In this document: positions 35,311-46,300 of the stretch, one piece after another | Numbering within the stretch: position 1 is the stretch's first letter | How the letters are laid out: each line of letters begins with the position of its first letter | Assembly (NCBI RefSeq): GCF_040100845.1 | Contig: NZ_JAZHSH010000001.1 | Coordinates: forward strand, 868,001-932,000 | Reading direction: 5' to 3' | Source: Chengkuizengella sp. SCS-71B | Lineage (GTDB): Bacteria; Bacillota; Bacilli; Paenibacillales; KCTC-33759 | Length of the DNA: 64,000 nucleotides | The notes under the pieces: generated by a model | The model's database searches: none | What the model was told of the DNA's origin: nothing | What the model saw: the letters and a program-made list of their open reading frames with translations, nothing else | Program-made: the position numbers and the translations under genes

Positions 35311-37089
35311 TTGAATAAAAAAATACCGATTTTAGTACAATTGATGTTAGTTTTTTCAACGATATTGCTCATCACAGTTAGTTCAATTAGTTACTTTTCA
35401 ATTCGAAATTCTTCTGAAGTTGTTTTAATAAAAACCTCTCAGTACTTACAGGAGTCTGTTATCCAACTAAAAGGGAAAATTGATGTCAATCTATTAGAGT
35501 TTGATAAGGTATCACAGACGGTTGCATTTCATCCAGTTGTACAGGATTTTCTCTTAGATATACATAAAGGAGATATTCCTACACATAATAGATTTGAAAT
35601 TAACAATATTATAGGAGAACAGAGTCGTTTTATAAAAGAAGATTATATTATCCATGTCATTGATAGTGTTGGAGATGATTACTTTGAAAATAATACGTTA
35701 TATTTAAATCAAGATCTTCACGAACTAATGAAAAATCGATGGTTTCAAAAAGTAAATGAGTACAGTGGGAGAATGGTGTGGGTTGCTGGAGATGCTTGGA
35801 GAGATGAGGAAGTATTACCTAGTGTGATTGGTGCAAGACAAATTAATGATTTAAATCATTTAGAGTCAATCGGATACTTGTTTACAGTTTTTCCTATTGA
35901 GACCTTAGAAAGACTTGTTGGAGAAGTTAACTTTGGTGCGAGCGGAAAAGTGCAGATTGTAGATAAAGAAGGTTACGTCATCTATTCTGAAGATAAAAGC
36001 CAAATAGGTACACAAGTAGAAGCGGGTTTGATGAATGAGATGTTAAGTCATCCAAATGATATGATTGACTGGGAAATTGATGGAGAAATAACGTATATTT
36101 CTCATGCTCAATCTGAATATGCTGAATGGACATTTATGGTCTATGTAGATATTGAGGAGGCATTTAAAGACTTAAAAAGTATCGAAAACAATTTGTTGAT
36201 TATTGGATTGACCGGCGTGATTACTGCACTAGTCTTTACATTGTTTTTTTCGTGGTCATTATCCATACCAATTCGAAAGCTTGCCTCTAGGTTTAAGCGG
36301 ATTGAACAAGGGGCGATAGAGCCTTATAAAGGAATCATGGGAAATAGGGAAGTATACATGCTGTATAAAAGTTACAATGATATGTTGCAAAATTTAAATC
36401 AAACAGTGAAGGATTTATCAGATAAACAAATTAGTGAGAAACATGCACAGTTGGTTGCTTTAAAAGCACAGTTTAAACCGCATTTTTTATATAACACTTT
36501 AAATACAATTTATTGGGAATTAATTAATGAAGGTCAGTACAATACAGCAAATATGGTATTAAGCTTAAGTGATTTGTTGCGTTACAGCATTCAGCCTGGT
36601 TCAGAGTTAGTAACGATTGATGAGGACTTAAAACATTTGAATCATTTCCTGGATATTTTAAAAGCTAGGTATGGTGAGAAGCTTAAGGTAAACATAGAGA
36701 TAAATCCTGAATCCATATTATCCACTTATATTATGAAGCTTTTATTGCAACCTTTAGTTGAAAATGCCATTTCACATGGATTGGAGCCAAAGAGGGCACC
36801 AGAATGGATGATCAATATTCAAATTTATCGAATTGAAAACCTTATCTATTTTATTGTAGAAGACAATGGAATTGGAATGTCAGAGGAGGATATGAAGAAA
36901 TATGAGGAAGTTCAAAACCTTGCAGAGATGAATGATCAAACCATTATGCATTCTGGAATTGGATTGTCTAACCTTAAATATAGAATACAATTAGTATACG
37001 GAAAAGATTTTGGATTACAACTTTCAAATAGTGAATTAGGAGGTTTGAAAGTCGAAATTAAACTTCCTTTAAAAAGAGATAAAAGTTAG
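35311..37089 (+). CDS. YesM-type sensor histidine kinase
   Basis: A 592-residue kinase opening the glucan-utilisation island. It has a membrane helix at about 12-32, a large external sensor domain (about 35-290), a second helix (about 293-315), HAMP, a LytS/YesM-type kinase region with QFKPHFLYNTLNTIYWELI, and an ATPase domain with VENAISHGLEP and EDNGIGMSEEDM. TTG start with GGGGGTG upstream. Followed within 35 bases by a binding lipoprotein and then the YesN-type regulator; it probably senses extracellular glucan fragments, possibly through that lipoprotein. Confidence 0.92.
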   Translation: MNKKIPILVQLMLVFSTILLITVSSISYFSIRNSSEVVLIKTSQYLQESVIQLKGKIDVNLLEFDKVSQTVAFHPVVQDFLLDIHKGDIPTHNRFEINNIIGEQSRFIKEDYIIHVIDSVGDDYFENNTLYLNQDLHELMKNRWFQKVNEYSGRMVWVAGDAWRDEEVLPSVIGARQINDLNHLESIGYLFTVFPIETLERLVGEVNFGASGKVQIVDKEGYVIYSEDKSQIGTQVEAGLMNEMLSHPNDMIDWEIDGEITYISHAQSEYAEWTFMVYVDIEEAFKDLKSIENNLLIIGLTGVITALVFTLFFSWSLSIPIRKLASRFKRIEQGAIEPYKGIMGNREVYMLYKSYNDMLQNLNQTVKDLSDKQISEKHAQLVALKAQFKPHFLYNTLNTIYWELINEGQYNTANMVLSLSDLLRYSIQPGSELVTIDEDLKHLNHFLDILKARYGEKLKVNIEINPESILSTYIMKLLLQPLVENAISHGLEPKRAPEWMINIQIYRIENLIYFIVEDNGIGMSEEDMKKYEEVQNLAEMNDQTIMHSGIGLSNLKYRIQLVYGKDFGLQLSNSELGGLKVEIKLPLKRDKS

Positions 37090-37123
37090 AACATTGTATT
37101 AATTTGCGATTGGAGGTATTTTG

Positions 37124-38452
37124 ATGTTTGAACTATTTAGAAAGTCAATTCTAATTGTACTGTCTATTTTTTTACTTCTTTACATTTCGGCATGTGATTT
37201 AGTGAAATATAATGATTTTGGGAATATCGCTTCCAATCGAACGAATGAGAATCCAGTTGTTGAATTAACAATTTGGCTTTGGCCAGGAAGTGGATTAGAA
37301 GATATGATACGAGAATATGACTTACAGAATCCAAATGTGAATATTTCGATGATTATATTACCTTATACAGATGTTCATAACAATTTACAGCATGCATTTG
37401 CAGCAGGGTATGGGGCACCTGATATTAGCCTTGTTGAGGTAAGCTATTTTGAACGTTTTAAAGAATTTGATAAAGCGTTTTATGATTTAACTTTATATGG
37501 AGGGCAAACTTTGAAGGATAAATATTTGGATTGGAAGTGGCAGCAAGCTTCTAATTTAGAGGGTTTCTTGTTTGGCTTGCCTACGGATATTGGTCCAATA
37601 GCTATGTTGTATAATAGAACATTGTTTCAAGAAGCTGGTATACCGACAGACCGTAAATTAGTTGCAGATCAAATTAAGACTTGGGATGATCTATTTGAGA
37701 TTGGGGAAAAATTAAAGGAACATCATATTTATATGGTAGATAACATTTATATATTATACCGTATGATTCTAGGTCAGGGATCACAACAATATTTTGAAGA
37801 AGGAACAAATAAACTCATTGTAGAAACGAATCCATCTGTAAAAAAAGCTTGGGAATATGCAGTGACTGCAAAAGAAATGGGGTATTCAAGAGGAATACCG
37901 CAATATTGGGATCCTGAATGGGGTGAAAGGTTAAGAGCAAATGAATTTGCAATTACTTTTGCAACTTCATGGATGCTGTCATCGATTGAAAAATCGTTTA
38001 ATTCATCCTCTGTAATTAATGTTAGTAATATGGGGGAATGGGATGTAACTTATTTACCTGAAGGTGGAGGAAACTGGGGAGGATCATTTTTAACGATGCC
38101 AAAAGAAGGAAAGCATCCTAGAGAATCTTATAAATTAATAGAGCACTTGACCTCACCAGACAGCCAACTTAGAGTATTTACTAAGGACAAAAACTTTCCA
38201 TCATCTCCATTGCTTTATGATCATCCCATCATTCTAGAGACAAAATTACATTATTTCAATAATGCTCCTGTAGGTGAGATTCTCGTTGATTCAGCTAAAA
38301 ACCTAGTGCCTGTATATGAGGGTCCAAATCAACACATTGTAACTAGAATTATAGATAATGCTTTAATACAGGTTGATACAACAAATACTCCTCCGGAGGA
38401 AATATGGGATGAGGCAATGAGGTTAATCAAAAACCAGTTAAATAATGAGTGA
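37124..38452 (+). CDS. extracellular solute-binding lipoprotein between the kinase and its regulator
   Basis: A 442-residue ABC-type sugar-binding protein with a lipoprotein signal (LLLYISACDL, Cys near residue 25). It is homologous to the two transporter binding proteins at 49020 and 52417: all share FGLPTDIGP, LEDMI/LDVLV-type N-termini and NWGGSFLT. It is more diverged and lies inside the two-component operon, not next to permeases. That suggests a sensory role, presenting ligand to the YesM-type kinase. The ATG at 37124 follows TGGAGGT at 37111-37117. Confidence 0.88.
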   Translation: MFELFRKSILIVLSIFLLLYISACDLVKYNDFGNIASNRTNENPVVELTIWLWPGSGLEDMIREYDLQNPNVNISMIILPYTDVHNNLQHAFAAGYGAPDISLVEVSYFERFKEFDKAFYDLTLYGGQTLKDKYLDWKWQQASNLEGFLFGLPTDIGPIAMLYNRTLFQEAGIPTDRKLVADQIKTWDDLFEIGEKLKEHHIYMVDNIYILYRMILGQGSQQYFEEGTNKLIVETNPSVKKAWEYAVTAKEMGYSRGIPQYWDPEWGERLRANEFAITFATSWMLSSIEKSFNSSSVINVSNMGEWDVTYLPEGGGNWGGSFLTMPKEGKHPRESYKLIEHLTSPDSQLRVFTKDKNFPSSPLLYDHPIILETKLHYFNNAPVGEILVDSAKNLVPVYEGPNQHIVTRIIDNALIQVDTTNTPPEEIWDEAMRLIKNQLNNE

Positions 38453-38522
38453 TATTTTTATGTCAATTTTATATTTTTAGTTCTTCTATATATTTAACAA
38501 AATTTATTTGAGGGAGGTTATC

Positions 38523-39719
38523 ATGAATATATTAATGGTAGATGATGAACCAATTGTGAGAAATGCAATAGCCAATATGATTCAATCTATGGCGGATTAT
38601 TATGATGTGTTAACTGCTGAAGATGGTGAAGATGCTATAACTAAATTAAAGAAAAAAAAGTTTGACATCGTGATTACAGATATTAGGATGCCTGGAGTAG
38701 ATGGATTAAAACTTGCAAAATATATTTACGAAACTCACCCTAAAACCTATATTGTGATGTTAACAGGGCACGCTGACTTCGAATATGCTCGCACTGCTCT
38801 TCAATATAAGGTGGTTGAATATTTATTAAAACCTACCTCAATGGAAAGTGTGAAAGATATTATTAATAATATAGAAATGATGATTAAAAGTAGGAGATCG
38901 AAATCTGAAATTGATCGTTTAAGAGAAAAAAATTTATTGGAAAAACGAGTCCAAGATCTATTTTATGAGATGCCAGTTCCGTATTACGACGAATCACTAT
39001 TTCCTGAATTTCAATCTATTTATTTATTTTCCATTACGATGAAACCAGAGGAATTAAGAAAAAAAACGATACGATTTTCCATTAAAAATATTATATCTGA
39101 TGTAATGAATGAGCTGGGAACTTCCATTGTAGTAGTGGAGGAAAGCCATCTATCCACCGTTTTATTCTCTTATGAGGATCAATCAAAACAAGTTGAAGAA
39201 GTATTGAAGAATATTTCTTCTGCTATTGAACAAATTTTAAAAAGAAGTTGTGAGATTGGAATAGGAGGTGTAAGTGACCAGCTGCATGAAGTCAGCGAAT
39301 TGTATAAAAAAAGTTTAATGGAATTAGGCTTATATAAGGAAGAGGTTTCAGTTGAAAATGGAAAGTCAAATGATTCTATACATCGATTAATTCGTTCTGT
39401 TATAGAGTATGTGGAAAAAGATTATTCGAAAGAAATTACTTTGACTTCGTTGGCTGAGCAATTATTTGTAAATCCCAATTACTTGAGTAGTTTATTTAAA
39501 AATGAAATGGGGGTTACTTTTAGTCATTTTGTAACGAAAACTCGAATCAACAAATCCAAGGAGTTATTGCGTGAGACCAATCATAAAATATATCAAGTTT
39601 GTAAAATGGTTGGTTATACAGACCAAGCACATTTCAGTAAGGTATTTAAAGCTTTTGAACATACGAGCCCTTATGAGTATAGAGAAAATAATAAACCTCA
39701 ACAAAAACATTCGCAATAA
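38523..39719 (+). CDS. YesN-type response regulator with AraC DNA-binding domain
   Basis: A 398-residue regulator. The receiver has MVDDEPIVRNAI, acceptor Asp in FDIVITDIRMPGVDG (about residue 54) and Lys in YLLKPTS. The C-terminus has two AraC-type helix-turn-helix motifs: ITLTSLAEQLFVNPNYLSSL and IYQVCKMVGYTDQAHFSKVF. The ATG at 38523 follows GGGAGG (38512-38517). It most likely activates the downstream phosphorylase, glucanase and transporter genes; binding sites are not proven. Confidence 0.93.
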   Translation: MNILMVDDEPIVRNAIANMIQSMADYYDVLTAEDGEDAITKLKKKKFDIVITDIRMPGVDGLKLAKYIYETHPKTYIVMLTGHADFEYARTALQYKVVEYLLKPTSMESVKDIINNIEMMIKSRRSKSEIDRLREKNLLEKRVQDLFYEMPVPYYDESLFPEFQSIYLFSITMKPEELRKKTIRFSIKNIISDVMNELGTSIVVVEESHLSTVLFSYEDQSKQVEEVLKNISSAIEQILKRSCEIGIGGVSDQLHEVSELYKKSLMELGLYKEEVSVENGKSNDSIHRLIRSVIEYVEKDYSKEITLTSLAEQLFVNPNYLSSLFKNEMGVTFSHFVTKTRINKSKELLRETNHKIYQVCKMVGYTDQAHFSKVFKAFEHTSPYEYRENNKPQQKHSQ

Positions 39720-39807
39720 CGTCAGTTTAAAGCACTATAAATTTATCGGTAAATTTGATATATTAAAGTGATAAATAAAAAAAATAAAAAAACACTTGGA
39801 GGTTCTA

Positions 39808-42800
39808 ATGAAACCATACTTTTTTGATGACAAAAAACGTTTTGTTATTAAAGATTATAATAATCAGAAGCCATTTTCTAGCTTTTTCCCAGGTATTGCA
39901 GGAACTATGGGTATTCCTCTTTGGGCTTTCTATGTGAACAGAGGTCAAGGGATCGCTAGTTTTGGAATACAAAATAAAGACAGTTCTATTATGGAGTTTT
40001 TTCCAGCGAATAAATCTTATCAGCAAGTTCTTACAAATGGATTTCGTACTTTTATAAAATATAATAAAAATAATGACAATGGCTATTATGAACCTTTTTC
40101 ATATCAAACAGGTGGATTGAACTTAGAAGAAAATATGTATATTTCAGCAAACTTTCTTGAAATCGATTCCATAAATAAAGAGGTAGGTTTACAGGTTAAA
40201 GTTAGCTATTATACATTACCTAATGAATCATTTGCTTCTTTAGTTCGTACAGTAACCGTTAAAAATATTTCTCAAGAAAGTATGAAATGTGAAGTATTGG
40301 ACGGAATGCCTTCTATCCTTCCATACGGTATTACAGAAGAACCATATAAAAGATTAGGTCATACTTTAAAAAGTTGGATGGATGTATATAATCTAGATCA
40401 ACATGTACCTTATTATAAACTTAGAGGAGATACCGCTGATTCAGCTACTGTTGGTGAAATTAAAGGTGGCTATTTTTATTTAAGTTTCGAAGATGAAAAA
40501 CTGATTTCACCGATTGTAGATGCAAATCTTGTATTTGGGATGAATACCTCCTTTAATAAACCTGATGCTTTTTTGAGAAATTCTTTAAGTGAGTTATTAA
40601 AACAGCAACAAGTGACTACAAATAAAGTACCTGCAGGTTTTTCAGGAGTTGAAAAACAATTAAAACCTGGACAATCTGTTGAAATTAATACATTTATTGG
40701 ATTTGCTCAAGATATTGAACAAATCAATGGGCGTAAGGATGAATTATGTAAAAAAATTTTTATTGATACAAAAAGGAATGAAGCACAACAGCTAGTTGAT
40801 GAATTGACAAACGACATTAATACAAAAACCTCCTCTAGTTTGTTTGATGCTTATTGTAAACAAAATTATTTAGACAATCTATTACGTGGTGGGTATCCTG
40901 TCACGTTTGAAGCCGATGAAAAGCCACTTGTTTATCATATGTACTCGAGAAAACATGGAGATTTAGAGAGGGATTATAACTTTTTTTCTTTAGAAGCAGG
41001 ATATTATTCTCAAGGTAACGGAAATTTTAGAGATGCAAATCAGAATAGAAGAAGTGATGTGTTATTCCATCCTGAGATTCATGATTTTAATGTGAATATG
41101 TTTTTCAACTTAATTCAGACAGACGGATATAATCCTCTTGTAGTAAAGGGATGCAGTTTTACAGTTAAACAAAATCAAATAGATGAAATTTTGAATTTTA
41201 TTAATAAAAAAGATAAAAATAAATTGAAAACATTCTTTAAAAATCCATATACTCCAGGTGAACTTCTTACCAAATTAGAGAATGAAAATATCAAGTTAAC
41301 TATTTCTTCAGAACAATTCCTATTAGAAGCACTTCAAATTAGTGAACAACATGTAGAGGCAGAGTTTGGCGAAGGGTATTGGGTCGATCACTGGACATAT
41401 AATATGGATCTAGTGGATAGTTATCTTGCAATTTATCCAGATCGTATACAACAATTTCTATTTGAACAAAAAACTTATACTTACTTTGATAGTCCGGCTG
41501 TTGTGTTACCAAGAGAAGACAAATATGTTTTGGTAGATGGAAAGGTACGTCAATATGATGCTATTGAAGAAGATACACAAAAGGAGGCTCTACTTCATTC
41601 AAGAACAGAATTGCCAAATTGGGTAAGAACAAAATACGGTAAAGGTGATATTTATTATACGAATCTTTACAGCAAAGCAGTTTCATTAGCTTTAATTAAA
41701 TTTGCAACTTTAGATCCCCTCGGGTTAGGCATAGAGATGGAAGCTAACAAACCAGGTTGGAACGATTCTATGAACGGATTGCCAGGTTTATTTGCCTCTG
41801 GTTTTAGTGAAGCTAGCGAATTGAAAAGATTGCTTCAATTTGTCATTCGCTCTAGTGAAGATATCAACAGAACAATCAAACTCCCTGTGGAAATAGCGGA
41901 ATTGTTAACCTATGTAGATCGTTTACTTGATGTTTATAATCAATCACAAGAATCAGATAAGGATTATCAATATTGGGACCAGGTTTCTAAAGCTAGAGAA
42001 CAATATCGTGAGCAAACTAAATTTGGGTTAAACGGAGCGGAAACAGAGCTGAGTGTATCTGGTATTATGAATATTTTTAAGAAATTTGTGTTAAAAATGA
42101 ATGCAGGAATGAAACGTGCTTTAGAGCTGAATGGTGGAAAGTATCCAACTTATTTCTATTTCGAAGCGGAAAGTTTTGAAGAACTTGTTGATAATGATGG
42201 AAAACAAAAAGTGAATAAGAATCATTTAACTAATGTTAAAGTGACAAAGTTTAAACTACATAATCTTCCACAATTTTTAGAGGGACCAACGAGAGCATTA
42301 AAGGTATTGGATTCATTTGAGGAAAAACAAATGTTATACAAGCAAATTAAAAGCAGTGGAGTATACGATGAAAAGTTGAAAATGTATAAAGTTAATGCAT
42401 CCCTTGAAGGGCAGCCTTTTGAGCTAGGAAGGGTTAGAGCATTTACTGCAGGCTGGCTAGAAAATGAATCTGTCTTTATGCATATGGAATATAAGTATAT
42501 TTTAGAAGTATTAAAAGCAGGTCTATATGATGAGTTTTTCGAAGATATGAAAAATGTTATGGTTCCATTTCTAGATCCAGAGGTTTATGGAAGAAGTATT
42601 ATTGAGAACAGTTCATTTATCGCTAGCAGTGCAAACCCTGATGTTACACTACATGGTACAGGATTTGTGGCAAGGTTAAGTGGATCAACAGCAGAGTTTT
42701 TATCTATGTGGCATATGATGATGGCAAACAAACAACCTTTTCAAATGGAAGAGGATAAGCTTTGTCTGAAATTAGAGCCAATTTTACCAGGGTGGTTATT

Positions 42801-43029
42801 CGATGAGAATGGTACTGTGGAATTTAGATTTTTATCAAAATGTGATGTCACTTATATTAACAAATCAGGTAAAAATACGTATGGACCTAATGGATTAAAA
42901 GTTAAGAAATTGATACTTACAAAACACGATGGTGAACAAATCATTATCAAAGATGGTACTGTTTCTGATCCATTCGCTTCTATGATACGTGAAGGTCTAA
43001 TTTCTAAGATCGATGCTTTTTTAGATTAA
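39808..43029 (+). CDS. GH94-clan phosphorylase, probably beta-1,3-oligoglucan phosphorylase (GH161-like)
   Basis: A 1073-residue cytosolic enzyme with no signal peptide. Text such as FFPGIAGTMGIPLWAFYVNR and SFGIQNKDSSIMEFFPAN, a long beta-sandwich N-terminal domain, and a helical barrel with EGYWVDHWTYNMDLVDSYL fit the cellobiose-phosphorylase clan. Its size is above classical GH94 (about 800-900) and suits GH149/GH161, which phosphorolyse beta-1,3-glucan oligosaccharides to glucose 1-phosphate. The neighbouring GH16 and transporters support this. The exact family is inference. TTGGAGGT precedes ATG 39808. Confidence 0.8.
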   Translation: MKPYFFDDKKRFVIKDYNNQKPFSSFFPGIAGTMGIPLWAFYVNRGQGIASFGIQNKDSSIMEFFPANKSYQQVLTNGFRTFIKYNKNNDNGYYEPFSYQTGGLNLEENMYISANFLEIDSINKEVGLQVKVSYYTLPNESFASLVRTVTVKNISQESMKCEVLDGMPSILPYGITEEPYKRLGHTLKSWMDVYNLDQHVPYYKLRGDTADSATVGEIKGGYFYLSFEDEKLISPIVDANLVFGMNTSFNKPDAFLRNSLSELLKQQQVTTNKVPAGFSGVEKQLKPGQSVEINTFIGFAQDIEQINGRKDELCKKIFIDTKRNEAQQLVDELTNDINTKTSSSLFDAYCKQNYLDNLLRGGYPVTFEADEKPLVYHMYSRKHGDLERDYNFFSLEAGYYSQGNGNFRDANQNRRSDVLFHPEIHDFNVNMFFNLIQTDGYNPLVVKGCSFTVKQNQIDEILNFINKKDKNKLKTFFKNPYTPGELLTKLENENIKLTISSEQFLLEALQISEQHVEAEFGEGYWVDHWTYNMDLVDSYLAIYPDRIQQFLFEQKTYTYFDSPAVVLPREDKYVLVDGKVRQYDAIEEDTQKEALLHSRTELPNWVRTKYGKGDIYYTNLYSKAVSLALIKFATLDPLGLGIEMEANKPGWNDSMNGLPGLFASGFSEASELKRLLQFVIRSSEDINRTIKLPVEIAELLTYVDRLLDVYNQSQESDKDYQYWDQVSKAREQYREQTKFGLNGAETELSVSGIMNIFKKFVLKMNAGMKRALELNGGKYPTYFYFEAESFEELVDNDGKQKVNKNHLTNVKVTKFKLHNLPQFLEGPTRALKVLDSFEEKQMLYKQIKSSGVYDEKLKMYKVNASLEGQPFELGRVRAFTAGWLENESVFMHMEYKYILEVLKAGLYDEFFEDMKNVMVPFLDPEVYGRSIIENSSFIASSANPDVTLHGTGFVARLSGSTAEFLSMWHMMMANKQPFQMEEDKLCLKLEPILPGWLFDENGTVEFRFLSKCDVTYINKSGKNTYGPNGLKVKKLILTKHDGEQIIIKDGTVSDPFASMIREGLISKIDAFLD

Positions 43030-43053
43030 AATAAATCCCTAAGGGAATAGTTA

Positions 43054-43083
43054 TTGACAACCTTTTGTGAACAGATTTATTAT
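43054..43083 (+). promoter_or_regulatory. candidate promoter upstream of the GH16 gene
   Basis: TTGACA (43054-43059) and TATTAT (43078-43083) are 18 bases apart. TTTGTGAACA lies in the spacer, a word recurring near the transporter genes. The 351 bases before GH16 contain this, a cre-like site and no gene. Confidence 0.5.
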
Positions 43084-43187
43084 TGAGGGAGGGAGAATAA
43101 GCTTCCTCCTTCCTCGATTAAGTATTTCTAAAATAAAGAGTAATTTAACCATCATAACTACTTTTTATCTTCTCAAACTAACTAAAT

Positions 43188-43201
43188 TGAAAACGATTTC
43201 A
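43188..43201 (+). promoter_or_regulatory. CcpA cre site upstream of the GH16 gene
   Basis: TGAAAACGATTTCA fits the cre consensus TGWAANCGNTNNCA at every defined position. It lies about 180 bases before the start codon and downstream of the candidate promoter, where CcpA would act as a roadblock. Catabolite repression of the glucanase is inferred. Confidence 0.65.
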
Positions 43202-43380
43202 TATATTTTCAAACGTTTTTTATCACTTTTATTTCTTTATAAGTTTATTTTTTGAAAGGGGTGGTGCTTTTTAGGGAATCTATTTAAATTTTCATAGTTG
43301 TCTCTGAATTTAGTAGGTAGTAATCAGCTTGTTTAATTTAAGATTATGCACTTATTCTAACATTAAAGGAGAGAGTTCAT

Positions 43381-46300
43381 TTGAAGAAATTATTAACCCT
43401 TTTACTAGCTTTAATGATGGTGCTAAGTAGTTTCCAAATTGTATTTGCTGAAAAGAAAGGGAATGCAAACGACGCACCTGCAACTAATAATTTTAATCCC
43501 AGAGCTTCTAAAGGTCAGTTACATGGTTCAACTGAAGTAGATGTAAAAATTAATGAAAGCGTACATCATTTGGCTGTACAAGTTGCAAGTCAACCCATCG
43601 AAATGCCTAATGTAGGAGATGAAGTACCAACAGATTTTTCTATCAAAAATCCATATGTTGCACTAGATGATATTTCAGGTGTAGATGCAGAAATCAATAA
43701 ATACCTTGGTGTTTATCTAGCTGATGACAAGAACAAAGTCGTAGATTTCAAATTACTTGAACTCACAAAAGGTAAAATTCAAAAAGAAAAATGGAATCTA
43801 GTTTGGGAAGATAACTTTGATGGACAAGCAATAGACGAAACCAAATGGAACTTCATCCAAGGTGGTGGAGGTTATGGGAATAATGAGCTTCAGAACTATA
43901 CAAACCGTGAAGAAAATGCACGTGTAGAAGATGGTTCATTAATTCTTGAAGCACATGAAGAAAGCTTTGGAGGAAATGATTATACTTCTGCTAAGTTAAC
44001 TACAGAAGGTAAAGGTGATTGGACTTACGGTAAGTATGAATTTAGAGCGAAAATGCCAGAGGGACAAGGAATATGGCCAGCGATTTGGATGATGCCTACA
44101 GATTATGGAGTCTATGATATTTGGCCTTCCTCAGGTGAAATCGATATTATGGAATTTTTAGGACATGATCCTTATACGGTTTATGGAACACTTCATTACG
44201 GGGTGCCTTGGACTCATACGGGTCAGTCTTTCCAACTACCAGGTGGAGAAAGCTTTGTTGATGATTATCATACATTCACATTAGAATGGGAACCAGGTGA
44301 AATGAGATGGTACGTCGACGGGATTTTATTCTCTACTCAAAATGATTGGTTCTCTAGAGATCCACAAGGAGCAGATAATTTTACTTATCCAGCACCATAT
44401 GACAGAGATTTTTATATTCAAATGAACTTAGCTGTTGGAGGAAATTGGCCAGGATATCCTGATGAAACAACTGAATTTCCGCAGCAATTTTTAATTGATT
44501 ATGTTCGAGTATATGAGTTAGACGGGGAATATAGAAAAGCTGGTGAAAGACCAGGTCCATCTCCGCATGGCAACAATGATTCTGAAGGAAGAGAGCCACT
44601 AGAAGATGGCAATTATATTTATAACGGTGGATTTGATGAAGATTTAGCTTATTGGGATTTCCAACCTTTTGAACCAGATGATTTATTCGGTGGTGAGGGA
44701 GAGGTTTCAGTTGTTGATGGTGTATTAAATACTGCAATCACAAGTGCAGGCGATGCACTATGGGCTATACAATTTATTCAACCGAATCTACCAATTGAAA
44801 ATGGTGAAAGATACAAGTATTCTTTTGATGCTTGGTCTACAGGGGATCGCTCTATGATGGTAAACGTATCTGGTCCAGATCATAACTTTACTCGTTATTT
44901 GCAAGATGCAACGATTGAATTAACGGATACACCGCAGCATTTTGAGTTTACTTTTGATATGGTTCAACCTACAGACTTCAATGCACGATCTGAGTTTAAT
45001 ATGGGGCAAGCTTCGACACTTCCAGTATTCATAGATAATGTGCGTTTAGAAAAAGTTGAAAAGGATCCAAATGCCTCTAAGGAAGTATTACCTGATGGAA
45101 ACTATATATATAATGGAACATTTGATCAAGGAACGAATCGATTAGGCTTCTGGGAGTTAACTACAGATGATTCTGCGGATGCTACCACTTCGGTAAATAG
45201 TGAAATCTATTACCGTGAATTATATGTATCTATTGGTGAAGAGGGAACTTCATCAGATTCTATTGCTGTAAGCCAAGACCATTTAAACATTGAAGAGAAC
45301 CAAAGTTATATTGTTTCTTTTGATGCTAGAGCAGTAGAAGAAAGGACAATTGAAATTCAATTAACAGATGTTGATCAAAATGAAATCTACATGAATGAAT
45401 CTATTGATTTATCAACAACTACAAAAGAGTATTCAAAAATATTTAGAATGAACAATCCAACAGATGAACATGCATTATTCCAGTTTTTATTCGGAAATGA
45501 TGATGCAGGTGTTTATGTAGATAATGTAACAATGAAAGCCATTTCTCCACCAGAAAATGTTGTTGGAAATACACAAATTGAAGCGGAAAACTATGTTAGT
45601 ATGTATGGCGTGATCGCTGAAAATGATGGTCAAACCATTGGTTTTATTGATGAGGGAGATTGGTTGCAATACGCTATAGACGTGCAAGAAGCTGGGGATT
45701 ATGTAATTTCATACTCTGTTGCGTCTAACGTAGATACAGGAAGTTTGACTTTATTAACAAAAGCGGGAAGTGCATATACGGGTGAATTAGAATTTAATAA
45801 TGAAATAACAGAAGCTGAAGCTGATGGTGTATATAACATGGACATTGCTAGTACTGGTGGATGGAATAACTGGAGTATTGTAAGTCATGCTGTTCATTTA
45901 GAAGAAGGTGTACAGACGCTTCAAATTGCATCACCAGGAGTAAATTTAGATTGGTTTACAATATCAACTGAAAGCCAGAGCCAAGGTGAAGATCTTATAA
46001 TAAATGGTACGTTTGATTCCGTTGTTGAACCAACTTTTGTTTGGTGGGGAGATCAATGGAATGGGTATGCAGAAGGTGAAGCCTCAATAGAAGATGGTTT
46101 ACTTAAAGTTCATCTTGAAAGTTTAGGAGCACAGTCTTTCATTCCACAAGTTGTTCAAGAAGGATTGCAATTTATTAGTGGACAAACCTATACAGTTAGT
46201 TTTGATGCGAAATCTACTTCACCTAAAAAAATCAACGTAAATGTTGGTAGAGGTTTGGACACTGCACCCTGGTTTATTCCATATGTAGATACACAACAGA

